Positions 45,720 through 56,399 of a stretch of DNA of 64,000 nt are shown here, piece by piece. A program made the position numbers and the translations under genes. Each line of letters opens with the position of its first letter. Position 1 is the first letter of the stretch. The stretch comes from Verrucomicrobiota bacterium (GTDB lineage: Bacteria > Verrucomicrobiota > Verrucomicrobiia > Limisphaerales > J093): contig JAOSKK010000001.1 in the NCBI GenBank assembly GCA_027493615.1, positions 62,001-126,000 of the forward strand, given 5' to 3'. The notes under the pieces were generated by a model, which did not search any database, had not been told where the DNA came from, and saw only the letters and a list, made by a program, of their open reading frames with translations.

Positions 45720-46586
45720 ATGACGCCACGTCTGCGGCGGGTGCCCGGGACGTTGTTCCGGCTGCTGCTGCTGTCGGTGATCTTCGTCGTGCTGCTGCGC
45801 TGGTTCGAACATCGGAATGTGTTTCAGCCCACCGCCACGCTCTGGGCGGGCCCGGACCGTCTGGGGCGGCCCTTCGAGGAAGTCTGGCTCGAAGCGGGCG
45901 ACGGGCCCCGATTGAACGCGTGGTTCTTCTCCGCGGCGACGAACTCGCCGCGTCGCGACCTGGCGCTGCTGCACTGTCATGGGAACGGCGGCAACCTCAG
46001 CCATCGCCTCGAGGTGTTCGCAGCCCTGCTGGAGACCGGGGTGAACCTGCTGGGCTTCGACTACCGCGGCTACGGACGCAGCAGCGGGCGTCCGAGCGAG
46101 GCCGGCACCTACGTGGACGCACAGACGGCCTATGCGTGGCTGCGCGGGCGGGGATTTGCCGCTACGAACATCATCGCCCTGGGCGAGTCGCTCGGCGGCG
46201 GCGTGGCCAGCGAACTGGCGGCGCGGGAGACGCTCCGGGCCCTGATCCTCCAGAGCACGTTCACGAGCATCCCGGACATCGGCTCCGAGATCTTTCCCTG
46301 GCTTCCGGTGCGAACCCTCGGCACGATCCAGTACGACACGCGCGCGAAGCTCTCGGAGCTGAGGATCCCGGTGTTGGTGCTGCATGGCCGCGCGGACACG
46401 GTGGTGCCCTTCCACCACGGGCAGCGGCTTTGGGCGGCGGCCCACGAGCCGAAGCGATTCCACGAGCTGGCCGGGGATCACAACGACTTCATCGAAGTCG
46501 GGCGCGCGGAATTTCTCGCGGGCATCGAACGGTTCCTGCGGTTCCTGGAAGCGCCGGCGACCTGGCCGGAGGATGCGCCCCTGTGA
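45720..46586 (+). CDS. Membrane-anchored alpha/beta hydrolase
   Basis: 288 aa, intact, from ATG 45720. N-terminal TM anchor (LFRLLLLSVIFVVLLRW), then HCHGNGGNLSHR (oxyanion region), FDYRGYGRSSGRPSEAG, nucleophile elbow GESLGGGVA, acid Asp in LHGRADTVVP, and catalytic His in AGDHNDF. Matches the BEM46/YfhR-type serine hydrolases. Substrate unknown. Confidence 0.88.
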   Translation: MTPRLRRVPGTLFRLLLLSVIFVVLLRWFEHRNVFQPTATLWAGPDRLGRPFEEVWLEAGDGPRLNAWFFSAATNSPRRDLALLHCHGNGGNLSHRLEVFAALLETGVNLLGFDYRGYGRSSGRPSEAGTYVDAQTAYAWLRGRGFAATNIIALGESLGGGVASELAARETLRALILQSTFTSIPDIGSEIFPWLPVRTLGTIQYDTRAKLSELRIPVLVLHGRADTVVPFHHGQRLWAAAHEPKRFHELAGDHNDFIEVGRAEFLAGIERFLRFLEAPATWPEDAPL

Positions 46587-46620
46587 GCGGTCTTGGGGTT
46601 GGTGCCTGGGGTTTTTGGCA

Positions 46621-46726
46621 CGCAAAGCGGCGGTGAACCGCTCGCACTCCAAACGCTTCGCGATAGCCTCACGCCTGCAACCGCGCGGAGCGTCTGGAGT
46701 GCGCTGGCTTCCAGCAGCGCTTTTCG
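46621..46726. repeat. Long-arm hairpin (MITE-like) element, copy 1
   Basis: A 106-bp element with ~37-bp inverted arms: left CGCAAAGCGGCGGTGAACCG...ACTCCAAACGCT, right AGCGTCTGGAGTGCG...GCGCTTTTCG. A second full copy lies at 61644-61749 and a left-arm fragment at 46741-46767. No coding capacity. Confidence 0.85.
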
Positions 46727-46767
46727 TTGTCCCCCTCTTACGCAAAGCGGCGGTGAACCGCGCGCAC

Positions 46768-46955
46768 ACACCGTCCCACCGTCCCACCGCCCCACCGTCC
46801 CACCGTCCCACCGCCGCACCGTCGCACCGTCCCACCGTCCCACCGTCCCACCGTCGCACCGTCCCACCGTCCCACCGTCCCACCGTCGCACCGTCCCACC
46901 GACGCACCGTCCCACCGACGCACACCGACGCGACGCACCGACGCACCGGTACGCC
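46768..46955. repeat. Nonanucleotide tandem repeat (CCCACCGTC)
   Basis: About 20 near-perfect 9-bp units, alternating CCCACCGTC and CGCACCGTC variants and ending in CGACGCACC. It directly follows a left-arm fragment of the hairpin element and precedes the aminotransferase start by 50 bp. Confidence 0.9.
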
Positions 46956-47005
46956 CCGCAAGCCCGTTGCCTCGGCGTGCCACCCGGCGTAATCTCGAAG
47001 GCGCC

Positions 47006-48424
47006 TTGAAACCTGCCGCCTTGTCCGCATTGGGGGAGCGCACCGCCGCGCCGCCGATCTCGTGGCTCATGGAGCTCACCTTGCGTCATCCGGACCTCAT
47101 TTCGCTGGCGGCCGGTTTCACCGACAACGAGACCTTGCCGGTGGACGAGACGCGCGCGCTGTTCGCCGAGTTGCTCGAGGCCCGGCGCACCGGCGAACGC
47201 CTCCTCCAGTACGGCAACACCACCGGATTGCCGGCGCTGTGCGCCCGGACGGCCGCCCGGATTCTGTCCCAGGACGCGGCCACTGGCGAAGGGATCACGG
47301 TCGAGTCGCGCTACGCCCCGGACCAGATGCTCATCACCCACGGTTCGCAGCAGTTCCTGTATCTCGTGGCCGAGACCCTGCTCGATCCGGGCGACATTGT
47401 TGTGGTCGAGGACCCGACGTACTTCGTCTTCCTCGGCATCCTGCAGAGTCGGGGCGTGGAAGGCCGCGGCGTCCGGCTCGAACCGGACGGGCTCGACGTG
47501 GGGCAACTGGACGCCGTCCTCGGTCGGCTGCGACGGGAGCGCCGTCTGCACCGGCTGAAGCTGGTGTACCTCGTCACGTACCATCAGAACCCGACGGGCA
47601 CGACGACCTGCTTCGCCAAGAAGGCCGCCGTGCTGGATCTGCTGCGCCACTACGAGCGCGCCGCGGGTCACCCGCTGTACCTGCTCGAGGACGCCGCCTA
47701 TCGCGAGTTGCGGTTTCAGGGCCCCGATACCGCATCCGCACTCACCGCGTCGGGCGGCCTGGGGCGGGTTCTGTACACCGGTACCTACAGCAAGCCGTTC
47801 GCGACGGGGGTGCGCGTCGGATTCGGTTTCCTGCCCGAACCGTTGCGGACCGCCGCCATGCGCCTCAAGGGCAACCACGATTTCGGCACCTCCAGCCTGC
47901 TCCAACATCTCGTGGCGCGGGCGCTCGAGAGCGGCGTCTACGACCGGCAGGTGCAGCGGCTGCAGGCCCGCTATGCGCACAAAGCCAGGGTGCTGACCGC
48001 GGCGTTGCGCCGCCATCTGCCGCCGCACATTGAATGGCGCGAGCCCGCCGGCGGCATGTACGTCTGGGCGCGCCTTCCGAAGCGAGAGCGTTCCGGGTTG
48101 AAGTCCCCGCTGTTCCGCCGCGCGCTCGATCGTCGGGTCCTTTATGTGCCGGGACGGCTGTGCTATGTGCCGGACCCGACCCGCCGCGCGCCCGACCACG
48201 AGATGCGCCTCAGTTTTGGCAACGCCACCGAGCGGGAACTCCGCACCGGAGCCCGCCGCCTCGGCGAGGCCCTCGCCCCGCCGGATCGGGTTCAGGGTGA
48301 CTGCGCCGCGAGCCCCAGGACACGCTCGACCAGCAGCGTGGCGCCAGTGCCGATGGTGAGTGCCGCCTCGAACTGGAGTTCGAGCCCGGCGTGGTCCTGC
48401 CGAGCGGTCACGGCCACGGGCTGA
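47006..48424 (+). CDS. PLP-dependent aminotransferase (MocR/2-aminoadipate type)
   Basis: Fold type I aminotransferase. Start probably TTG 47006, preceded by GAAGG. Motifs: QYGNTTGLPALC, LITHGSQQFLYLVAETLLDPGD, YHQNPTGTT, LEDAAYRELRF, and the PLP-binding Lys in TGTYSKPFATGVRVGF. Closest in style to KAT/2-aminoadipate aminotransferases. The last 40 residues overlap the convergent GH116 gene and look unnatural; a one-base indel near 48275 would end the protein at TGA 48298-48300 (...AGSGSG), which I think is right. Confidence 0.85.
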   Translation: MKPAALSALGERTAAPPISWLMELTLRHPDLISLAAGFTDNETLPVDETRALFAELLEARRTGERLLQYGNTTGLPALCARTAARILSQDAATGEGITVESRYAPDQMLITHGSQQFLYLVAETLLDPGDIVVVEDPTYFVFLGILQSRGVEGRGVRLEPDGLDVGQLDAVLGRLRRERRLHRLKLVYLVTYHQNPTGTTTCFAKKAAVLDLLRHYERAAGHPLYLLEDAAYRELRFQGPDTASALTASGGLGRVLYTGTYSKPFATGVRVGFGFLPEPLRTAAMRLKGNHDFGTSSLLQHLVARALESGVYDRQVQRLQARYAHKARVLTAALRRHLPPHIEWREPAGGMYVWARLPKRERSGLKSPLFRRALDRRVLYVPGRLCYVPDPTRRAPDHEMRLSFGNATERELRTGARRLGEALAPPDRVQGDCAASPRTRSTSSVAPVPMVSAASNWSSSPAWSCRAVTATG

Positions 48425-51400
48425 CCTTCGAGGGTGACCCGGATCTCGGCTGGTGCATTGCCCGGCCAGGAGCCCAGGACCAGCCGACGCAACCGGAGGT
48501 GCCCCCACCGCAGGGTCAGAGTGGCCGAGGCCCGGCCCGCGGCGAGGCGTTGGGCGAAGGTTCCCCAGCCGGTTGCCGTGGTGAAGGCGCAGCGGAAGTC
48601 CTCGGGCGTCAGCCGCGGGGCGAAGGCGAGGCGGCCTTGCGGGCCGTCGTAGCCGTAGCCGCACGCCGCCAGAAACACGCCGTAGCTGGCCATGCTGCGG
48701 GCATAGTGATCGCCGCACTCGACCTCGTTCCAGGGGTTGCGCCGGGAGGGGTGGTAGCGATCGTGGACCATGCGGGTGACGGCGAGGCCTTCCTGCACCA
48801 GGCCCTCGGCGATCATGTGCCACGCCGCCTGGTACTCGAAGCCGTTCATGCACTCGTTGAAGTAGCCTGCCGCCCAGTCCGCTCCCTTGCCCTTCGCCTG
48901 GGCGTAGTCCCAGCCCTCGCGCGGAAACGAGCACATCAACAGGCCGCCTTCGCCGGGCATCGCATACCAGCGCCCGGCCGTGTAAACCGCGCGGTAGGGC
49001 CCGACGTCCGGTGTGAAGTTGTAACGCCACAACGCTTTCAGGGCGGAGATCGTCTCGGCCGCGGGCAGGATGCGACCCAGGCCGACCTGCCAGGCCCAGC
49101 TTTGTCCGAGGACCTGGTCGATGTGGCAGCCGGTGCCGGAGTTGATCGTGTCCGGGCGCGCCGGGTCGGGCCGGTTGATGAAGTACTCGCCGTCGAACAG
49201 GTCCTTCACCAGGCGGGCCTGTCCGCGGTCGAAGATGGCGCGGCACTGGTCGGCGAAGGAGCCGTCGCCCACGAGGCGGGCCATGGTCTCCCCGGCCCGC
49301 AAGGCGGCGAGGTACAGGCCGCTGAGCCAGGCCACGGGGCCGTACCAGTCGGTGTCGAGGGTGTTGTGCTGCGCGCCCTCGAGCAGGCCGTCGCCGTTGC
49401 CGTCCTGCGCGATGAGCCACGCCACGGCACGGCGGATGCCGGGCCAGTTCCGCTCGAGCCAGGTGTTGTCCGTGGTCATCTGGTGCTCGCGCAAGGCGCG
49501 GAGCACCGTGCCCGCCTGGCCGTCCACGGCGGGGATGTTGTTGAACTCGGCGCGGAAGAAGATCGCGCCGTCCGGTTGCTGGGCGAGGCCGAAGTCGACC
49601 CGTTCGCGGGTGTCGCGTTCGAGTTCGGGAAAGAGGCGGGCCACCGCCTGGGCATACTGCCAGACATGCCCGCAGGTGCCGTGGCAGCAGCCCACGCCTT
49701 CCCAGCCCCAGAAGCGGCCATTGGCAAACCGGAAACTGGTCGAGGTGGCCAGGATCGAGGTGTTCAGGAACGTGCGGTCGAGGAACCAGTACGGCAGGGT
49801 TGAGTCGTACCAGGTGTCATGCCAGCGGTGCGTCTGTTCGCGCAGCGTGCCCAGGTGTCGCGCCACGTACTCGGCCACCGCCAGGGCCGTGGGAAAGCGC
49901 GTGCCGTAATACCGGCCGGGCGGGAGCCGGTCCATCCGCAGATTCGGAAAATGCCAGGTGATCAGGAAGGTCACCACCTCCGCGGCGCCCGGAGCCAGCG
50001 TGACCCGACGGGAGACCGACCCGATCAACGGCTCGCCGAAGGGCCGCGTGACCGTGGCGGTCACGTCCGCCGGCGCTGACGGAAAGGCCGCAGCGGGAAG
50101 CGCGCGGTCACCCAGCGCGGCACGGATTACGTCCGACGACGCCGCGGGGCCCGCGCCGACGGCGGGCGCGGCAGCAGGGCGTCCCTCCGCCGCGGCTTCC
50201 AGCAGCGCGAGCGTCAAGGTGCCGAAGTCCGGCGCGTCGGCGAGTTCCCCGAGCGGACGGCGCGGCTGATCGCTGAACACGATGTGGTCGAGGCCGATGT
50301 TGCCCCAGCCGCCGGCGACCTGGTCGACGACCTGAAGGCGTGCCGTGCGCCCGGCCCACTTCCGCACATCCCACGAGTGCGGTCGCATGCGGTTGTCGTT
50401 GGCGCCGGTGGCGGAGAGCACGACCTGGCCGTCGATCAGCAGGTTCACGCAGGTCTTGTCCCGATGGCTCCCGCCCCCGATGAGGAACGTCACGTAGTTC
50501 CGTTCGATCGTGAAGGCCGGACTGAGCAGGGTGCCGGTCTGGGCATCGCGGGCTCCGACATCGCTGCCGGGCGCGCTGGCGTGCGAGTTCACGGCGCGTT
50601 CCCCCTGCATTCCGAGGTTGCCCTGGTACTCGGGGACCTGACTGCGCTCGACCGGTCCGCTGCCGAAGGCCGTACCCTCGGCCTGCCATGGCGCGTAGGT
50701 CGCCCGCTCGAAATCGTCGAACAGGATGTCGGGACGGGGCGGCGCGGCGGCGTCCAGCGGCGGGGGCTCGGCGCTGCATTCGAGCGCGACCAGGCCGGGT
50801 CGGTGCACGGCGCGATTGCGGCGCTGGACGGGTTGGACCGCACCTCGATGCAGACCCACGGGATTCTCGAGCCAGCCGGTCAGGTCCGCTTCGACTGGGT
50901 CGGTTCCGCGGTTCTCGAGCGTGAAGCGCATCACGGTGACCGGCAGCGAGGAGTCCTCGACGTTGAGGGGGATGAACGGGGAGAAGGCCTCCAGCGACAC
51001 CGTCACAGGCGAGCCGGGGTCGCGGTAGGTCAGGAAGGCGAGCGGGTACTCGCCGTTGAAGGTGATGTCGGACCACCCGGCGCGCGTCAGCGGACGAACC
51101 GTGGTCTGGCCGCGCACGGTGGTCCGCAACGCAAACCCCTGCTCGAAGGGGGCGGCGGGTTTCAAGGGCTTGGCATAGTGCTCCGCCCCGGTACCGATGT
51201 GCTGGTTGAAGATGTCCCAGTGCCAGAGGCGGCCGTCCCCGCCGAGATAGACCTGTCCGCAGCACAGGCCTCCGACCGGCATCCCGATCAGCTCAAGGTC
51301 CGCGCCGCGATACACCGTGCGGGTGCCGCGCTCGAACAAGGACCGGATCCACTCCGGGCTGAGCTTCTTGTCCTCGGGCACCAGCCGGTGAAAGTCCGCG

Positions 51401-51738
51401 CGCGTGAACGGTCCCGCCACGGCCGGACCCCGGGTCAGAGCCAGCCCTGCCACCGTGAGGCCGCCCGCGCGGAGGAAATCGCGGCGGGTCAGGCCCGCGC
51501 CGATCCGGGTCGGGCCGGGCGCACCGGCGCGGTCGTCGGCGCGGACCGCTTGAGTTGGGGGAGGCAGCCGCGAGGGGGGCGGCCGGCGAGGGGAGGGGAG
51601 CGAGGGGATCAGCTTGCATACGTGCGGTCGTTGTAGGTCACGGGGAACGAGCTGCCAAGCTCCGCGACGGCAAAGGCAGAGCGCCGCCGCACGCAAACTG
51701 GATTGACACCGGGGGCGAGTTGACGACGGTTCGCCCAT
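48292..51738 (-). CDS. GH116 (GBA2-like) glycosidase, Tat-exported, with inserted lectin-like domain
   Basis: 1148 aa. The true start is doubtful: ATG 51738 overlaps the divergent gene and the first ~85 residues are low-complexity; a start near ATG 51619 with one indel is likely. A twin-arginine signal follows (LTRRDFLRAGGLTVAGLAL). GBA2-N domain with RTVYRGADLELIGMPVGGLCCGQVYLGGDGRLWHWD, interrupted by a beta-sandwich insert (DILFDDFERATYAPW ... GLDHIVFSDQP). The (alpha/alpha)6 catalytic domain has WGWEGVGCCHGTCGHVWQYAQ and GNGDGLLEGAQHNTLDTDWYG. Family members are beta-glucosidases/glucosylceramidases; the substrate here is unknown. Confidence 0.86.
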   Translation of the reverse strand: MGEPSSTRPRCQSSLRAAALCLCRRGAWQLVPRDLQRPHVCKLIPSLPSPRRPPPSRLPPPTQAVRADDRAGAPGPTRIGAGLTRRDFLRAGGLTVAGLALTRGPAVAGPFTRADFHRLVPEDKKLSPEWIRSLFERGTRTVYRGADLELIGMPVGGLCCGQVYLGGDGRLWHWDIFNQHIGTGAEHYAKPLKPAAPFEQGFALRTTVRGQTTVRPLTRAGWSDITFNGEYPLAFLTYRDPGSPVTVSLEAFSPFIPLNVEDSSLPVTVMRFTLENRGTDPVEADLTGWLENPVGLHRGAVQPVQRRNRAVHRPGLVALECSAEPPPLDAAAPPRPDILFDDFERATYAPWQAEGTAFGSGPVERSQVPEYQGNLGMQGERAVNSHASAPGSDVGARDAQTGTLLSPAFTIERNYVTFLIGGGSHRDKTCVNLLIDGQVVLSATGANDNRMRPHSWDVRKWAGRTARLQVVDQVAGGWGNIGLDHIVFSDQPRRPLGELADAPDFGTLTLALLEAAAEGRPAAAPAVGAGPAASSDVIRAALGDRALPAAAFPSAPADVTATVTRPFGEPLIGSVSRRVTLAPGAAEVVTFLITWHFPNLRMDRLPPGRYYGTRFPTALAVAEYVARHLGTLREQTHRWHDTWYDSTLPYWFLDRTFLNTSILATSTSFRFANGRFWGWEGVGCCHGTCGHVWQYAQAVARLFPELERDTRERVDFGLAQQPDGAIFFRAEFNNIPAVDGQAGTVLRALREHQMTTDNTWLERNWPGIRRAVAWLIAQDGNGDGLLEGAQHNTLDTDWYGPVAWLSGLYLAALRAGETMARLVGDGSFADQCRAIFDRGQARLVKDLFDGEYFINRPDPARPDTINSGTGCHIDQVLGQSWAWQVGLGRILPAAETISALKALWRYNFTPDVGPYRAVYTAGRWYAMPGEGGLLMCSFPREGWDYAQAKGKGADWAAGYFNECMNGFEYQAAWHMIAEGLVQEGLAVTRMVHDRYHPSRRNPWNEVECGDHYARSMASYGVFLAACGYGYDGPQGRLAFAPRLTPEDFRCAFTTATGWGTFAQRLAAGRASATLTLRWGHLRLRRLVLGSWPGNAPAEIRVTLEGQPVAVTARQDHAGLELQFEAALTIGTGATLLVERVLGLAAQSP

Positions 51739-53312
51739 GCATTCGCCCCGCCAACCAACGTCCCACCCTCATGCCCGGGTGCCCTACAATCGGCCGCTCT
51801 CGCGCCGGGAACTGCTTGCGCTCATGGTCGGCTCCGCCCCGCTGGGCGTGGCGGCGGGTTGCGCGGCGCGTGGGGGAAGGCCGCTCCGCGGGTGCGCGTC
51901 ATCCCCGCGACACCGGCTTGATCCGGCGCGAAAACGAGCGACCCGGCACTCGCGACTGGTTGTTGAGCAAGACCGGGGTCGACGCCGCGACCAAGTACCG
52001 GTGTCCCCGGATCGAAGGGTATGTCTCCCGCACCAGCCTGCGCGCCGGGGAGACCCTCACGTTCCATGTCAGCACGCGGCCGCCCTCGCCCTTCACCATC
52101 GAGGTCTACCGCCTCGGTTACTACGGCGGGACGGGCGGACGGTTTCTGACCCGCCTCGGACCGTTCCCCGGTGTGGCGCAACCCGACCCGCCCGTGGGGT
52201 CGCGTCGCCTGCGGGACTGTGAATGGCCGGCAGCGGCGGCGCTCCGGATTCCGCACGACTGGCTCAGCGGTGTGTATGTGGGCAAACTCACGGCTGAGCG
52301 GGAGGGGTGGCAGAGCTATGTGATCTTCATCGTGCGGGATGATCGCCCGGCCGACCTGCTTTTCCAGTGCTCGGACACGACGTGGCAGGCCTACAACCGC
52401 TGGCCGGACCAGTTCTCGCTCTATGACGATGGGCACAACGTCTGGTACTGGGGCAACCAGGTGGCGGTGAGCTTCAACCGGCCCTACGGCAAGTACTGCC
52501 AGATCCTGGATGCGCCGCTCTCGACCGGGTCGGGTGAGTTCTTCCTCTGGGAGTTTCCCCTGGCCTACTGGCTCGAGCAGCACGGATGGGACGTCGCCTA
52601 CCTCTCGAACCTGGACCTGGACACCGATCCCGCCGGCCTGAGCCGCGCCCGCGGTTTTCTCTCGGTGGGCCACGACGAATACTACTCGCTGGCGATGTTC
52701 CGGAACCTGCAACGCGCCATCGCCGGCGGTCTGAACGTCGCCTTCCTGTCCGGCAACACCTGCTGCGGTCGCATCGAGTTCCAGCCCGACTTCCGCGGTG
52801 AGCTCCGCACGTTCGAGCGAGTGGACTTCTACGGGCCGCGCGATCCGCGAGCCATTGCGGGCATGGAGACGTTGCCGCACCAGAGCCCGAGTTCGGGCGA
52901 ACTGGTCGGCGCCCGCAACCTGGGCCCCTGGACGGGAGGTGCGGACTGGATCTGCGTGCGGCCCGAGCACTGGCTCTTTGCGGGCACCGGGATGCAGCAC
53001 GGCGACGCCATCCCCGGCTTGGTCGGCTGGGAATGGCACGGCGATCCCGCGCCGATCCCCGGGCTCGAAGTCGTGGCCACGGGCCCGACCCAAAGTGCTC
53101 CCGGCCAGCCGAACGGCGGGGTTTACACGGCCACGCTCTATCCGGGTCCGCGCGGCAATTTCGTGTTCAACGCCTCGACTTGCTGGTGGGCGGACGGCCT
53201 GAGCGAACCCCCGGGCTACGTGCGTCCCTCGGTCTACACGACGCCGCGGGGTCCGGACCTCCGGGTCCAACGCATCACGGCCAACCTGCTCCGGCGCATG
53301 GTCGCCGCCTGA
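51737..53312 (+). CDS. N,N-dimethylformamidase beta-subunit-like protein, exported (one frameshift)
   Basis: 524 aa when repaired. ATG 51737 leads to a Tat/lipoprotein-like signal (LSRRELLALMVGSAPLGVAAGC). The body contains IEGYVSRTSLRAGETLTFHV, TIEVYRLGYYGG, DTTWQAYNRWPDQFSLYDDG, SVGHDEYYSLAMF and NTCCGRIEF, typical of the DMFase large-subunit domain family. One extra G in 51872-51876. Many members are not true DMF hydrolases, so the substrate is unproven. Divergent from the GH116 gene. Confidence 0.82.
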
Positions 53313-53426
53313 AACCCGCCGGAGCGCCGGGACAAGGGAACCGGGCTGAATATGTCAGTCCACGCGGCCCGTCGGATTGACAAATCCGATCGAGCCGGAA
53401 ACAGTCCCGCTCAATCTGAAGCTGCT

Positions 53427-55602
53427 ATGATGCCAATGAAATTGATGGGTTTACGTGGCGGGTTGTGGGCGCTGGCGACCGGGATCGGCTGTGGGGCCGC
53501 CCTGGCGCTGGTCTATGAGACGGAGCGGGAGTTCTTCAGCGCCGGTGACTTCGACGGTGACGGGCGCGCGGACGTGGTGGTCGTGGACCGGGCCAGCGGC
53601 AAGTACCGCCTGGGCTACGCCCAGTCCGACGGCACCTACCGCTGGGTGGACAACCGCGTCACCGGCGTCAAGGACGTCAGCGGCATCACGGTAGGGCGGT
53701 TGTTCGATCCGCAGCGGGACGCCCTCGGGGTGACCGCGGCCGACGCCAACCTGATCGCCGTCGTGGAAGCCGCCAACCCCGGCCAGGGAGTCGGGCCGAA
53801 CCGGTGACGTTCGAGTCACTGGGGCCCGCCGCGATGTTGGCGGTCGAGATTGGCGGTGACGGCAATACGCCGCTGGACGACCTGCTCATCGTGAGCATCT
53901 ACAACGACCCGGATCCCTTCAAGGCCACGATGGTGCGGAATGTCGGCGTCGACTTCGGCGGATCGGTGATCGCCGAGGAGACCGTCCAGCGGCAGCCGAC
54001 GCGGCTCAATCGTGTGGTGCTGCAGCGCAACGGGCCGGCGCGAGCCGCGGGGGTGTTGGTCGGGCCGGATGATGCTGTGTTCGCGGTGGCCAGCTTTGCG
54101 GGGGGCGCGCCGGAACTGGTGCTCGAAGTCCCCGGGTTGCCGGTGAACAGCGCCTACGCCATGGCGCACTGTCGGGGCGAGGCGTTGGCCGAGGTGATCT
54201 TCTATCGGGCCGGCCAGGCCAGCCTGCAGGTCGCGCCCATCACCTCCGCCAGCGCGACCAGCGCGACGGCCGGCCCGCTGAAGACCTTTGCCCTCGACCA
54301 GCCCATCAAGCTGGTTGTGCCGGTGCCCGGCGGCAAGGCCGACCGGTTGTTGGTGCTGTTCGGCAAGGGGGAGAGCGCGGGCCTGTTCCAGTTCGATGCC
54401 ACCAATGCGCCGAAACTGCTGGAGACTGTGACGCCACACTCCGGCGAGTTGATCTTCGGGGCGTTGCCCCTGGCGGAGGGCTTCCTTCTCTTCCACGGCG
54501 CCGATTACTCCAAGTACTCGACCCACGCCCAGGTTTATCAGCTCCAGGACGGGGCCTACGCCGCGGGCACCTACGTCAAGCTGGGCTCCATGGCGGACAA
54601 CGACGACGCCACCGTCCCGGACATCTGGAAGCGGATCATGGCCACCCTCGAACAGGAGATGCTGAAGGCGCCCACCGACATGCGGCCTTACACGAACACC
54701 ATCCCCGGCACCCGCGTGACCTATGTCATGATCCCCGTCCCCGGCGGTGAGTATGAGATCGGCAGTCCCGAGGGCGAGCCGGGCCGCAAGCCCGATGAAG
54801 GCCCGCGGCAAAGGGTCAAGATCTCGCCGTTCTGGATCGGCCGTTGCGAGGTGACTTGGAACGAGTACGAGCTTTTCATGTATCCCGACGACGAGAAGAA
54901 GCTCCGGAACGAGTTCCCGACCACGGACGAGGTCAACCAGGTGTCCGACGCCGTCAACCGGCCCTCCAAACCCTACACCGAGATGAGCTTCGGCATGGGG
55001 CGCGACGGCTACCCCGCCATCTGCATGACCCAGCACTCGGCCAACAAGTACTGTCACTGGCTGAGCGCCAAGACCGGCCACTTCTACCGGCTGCCCACTG
55101 AAGCCGAGTGGGAATACGCCTGTCGGGCGGGCACCACCACCGCCTACTCCTTCGGCGATGATGCGAACCGGCTCGAGGACTACGCGTGGTTTGAGGAGAA
55201 CGGGGATTTCAAATACCAGAAGGTCGGCCGCAAGAAGCCCAATCCGTGGGGGCTCTACGACATGCATGGCAACGTCTGGGAATGGTGCCTGGACGAGTAT
55301 GTGAGCGACTACGCCACGCTCTTCGCCAAGACCGGCCATGTGGACCCCTGGTACAAGGCCACCGTCCCCCTACCCGCACGTGGTGCGGGGCGGCTCGCTA
55401 CGATGACCCGCCCGACCGCCTCCGCAGCGCCGCCCGAAGGGCGTCGGACCGGACCTGGAAGATGCGCGACCCGCAACTGCCCAAGAGCATCTGGTGGCAC
55501 TCGGACGCGCCGTGGGTCGGTTTCCGCATCGTGCGTCCCTTCCACGTGCCCGAGGCCGAGCAGCTTCGGAAGTACTGGACCAGCGGCGTCGAGAAGGATT
55601 AA
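53427..55602 (+). CDS. SUMF1/formylglycine-generating-enzyme-like protein with VCBS-type N-domain (three indels)
   Basis: 724 aa when repaired, exported. An N-terminal signal (GLWALATGIGCGAALALV) is followed by an FG-GAP/VCBS-like element (FSAGDFDGDGRADVVVVD) and a long propeller-type region. The C-terminal SUMF1 domain has MIPVPGGEYEIGSPEGEPGR, FWIGRCEVTWNEYELFM, RLPTEAEWEYACRAGTTT, MHGNVWEWCLD and GSYDDPPDRLRSAAR. Missing base near 53800; extra base at 55366-55370 and near 55394. SUMF1-fold proteins may be sulfatase activators or merely binding domains. Confidence 0.84.
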
Positions 55603-55611
55603 CTCCGCCCC

Positions 55612-56373
55612 ATGAAAACCCGCACCGCTCGCCTGGCCGGCTGGGCTTGTCTCGCCGGCGTCCTCCTGATCCCCTCGGCCCTGGGCGCCGACAACGTGGC
55701 GCCCCCGGGCTTCACCGCCTTGTTCAACGGGCGGGACTTCACCGGCTGGAAAGTCCCCGCCGGCGACAACGGTCACTGGCGCATCGTGGACGGCGCCATT
55801 GACTACGATGCCGAGAGCGAGGCGCGTGGCGACAAGAACCTCTGGTGCGAACGCGAGCTCGGTGACTTCGTCCTGCTGGTCGACTGGCGCATCAAGTCCA
55901 CCCCGTACGTCAACCCCGGCGTACCCTACATCCTGCCCGACGGCACGCACGCCCGGGACGTCACCGGGAAGGAACATCGCCTGGCCCTGCCGGATTCCGA
56001 CTCGGGCGTGTTCCTCCGCGGGGACGGCCGCTTCCAGGTCAACATCTGGTGCTGGCCCATCGGGTCCGGCGAGATGTACGGGGTGCGCACCGACCCCCGC
56101 ACCTCGCCGGAGCTGCGCGCCGCGGTCACCCCGCGCCACCAGGCCGACAAGCCGGTCGGGGAGTGGAATCGTTACGAGATCACGGTCAAGGGCCAGACCG
56201 TGCGCGTGGTGCTCAACGGGGTCACCGTGATCCCCGAGGCCACGATCCCGGATCTGCCGGCCCGCGGGCGCATCGCCTTCCAGCATCACGGCGGCAAGGA
56301 TGCGCGCGGCAACTGGAACAGCCCGCCAAGCCTGGTGCAGTTCAAGAACGTGTTCGTCAAGGAGCTGAACTGA
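55612..56373 (+). CDS. DUF1080 (3-keto-disaccharide hydrolase-like) protein, exported
   Basis: 253 aa, intact; signal peptide ending SALGADN. DUF1080 concanavalin-like fold: FTALFNGRDFTGWKVPAGDNGHWRIVDGAIDY, LLVDWRIKS, DSGVFLRGDGRFQVNIW, and WNRYEITVKGQTVRVVLNGV. In Bacteroidetes and Verrucomicrobia this family is linked to 3-keto-sugar glycoside cleavage. Starts 10 bp after the SUMF1 gene and is followed by the gntP gene at 27 bp, so the three probably form one unit. Confidence 0.9.
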   Translation: MKTRTARLAGWACLAGVLLIPSALGADNVAPPGFTALFNGRDFTGWKVPAGDNGHWRIVDGAIDYDAESEARGDKNLWCERELGDFVLLVDWRIKSTPYVNPGVPYILPDGTHARDVTGKEHRLALPDSDSGVFLRGDGRFQVNIWCWPIGSGEMYGVRTDPRTSPELRAAVTPRHQADKPVGEWNRYEITVKGQTVRVVLNGVTVIPEATIPDLPARGRIAFQHHGGKDARGNWNSPPSLVQFKNVFVKELN

Positions 56374-56399
56374 GGGAGGACGGTCTCCTCGGGGGCGTC

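Noticed and set aside
46768..46955. CRISPR-like periodic array
   Set aside because: The period is 9 bp with no spacers; it is a simple tandem repeat. The same applies to the 7-bp and 16-bp tracts.
46478..49420. 980-codon open frame on the minus strand across the aminotransferase and GH116 genes
   Set aside because: It is antisense to a clear aminotransferase and out of frame with GH116. Composition is Arg/Pro/Gly-rich with no domain, an artefact of GC-rich codon use and the 9-bp repeat.
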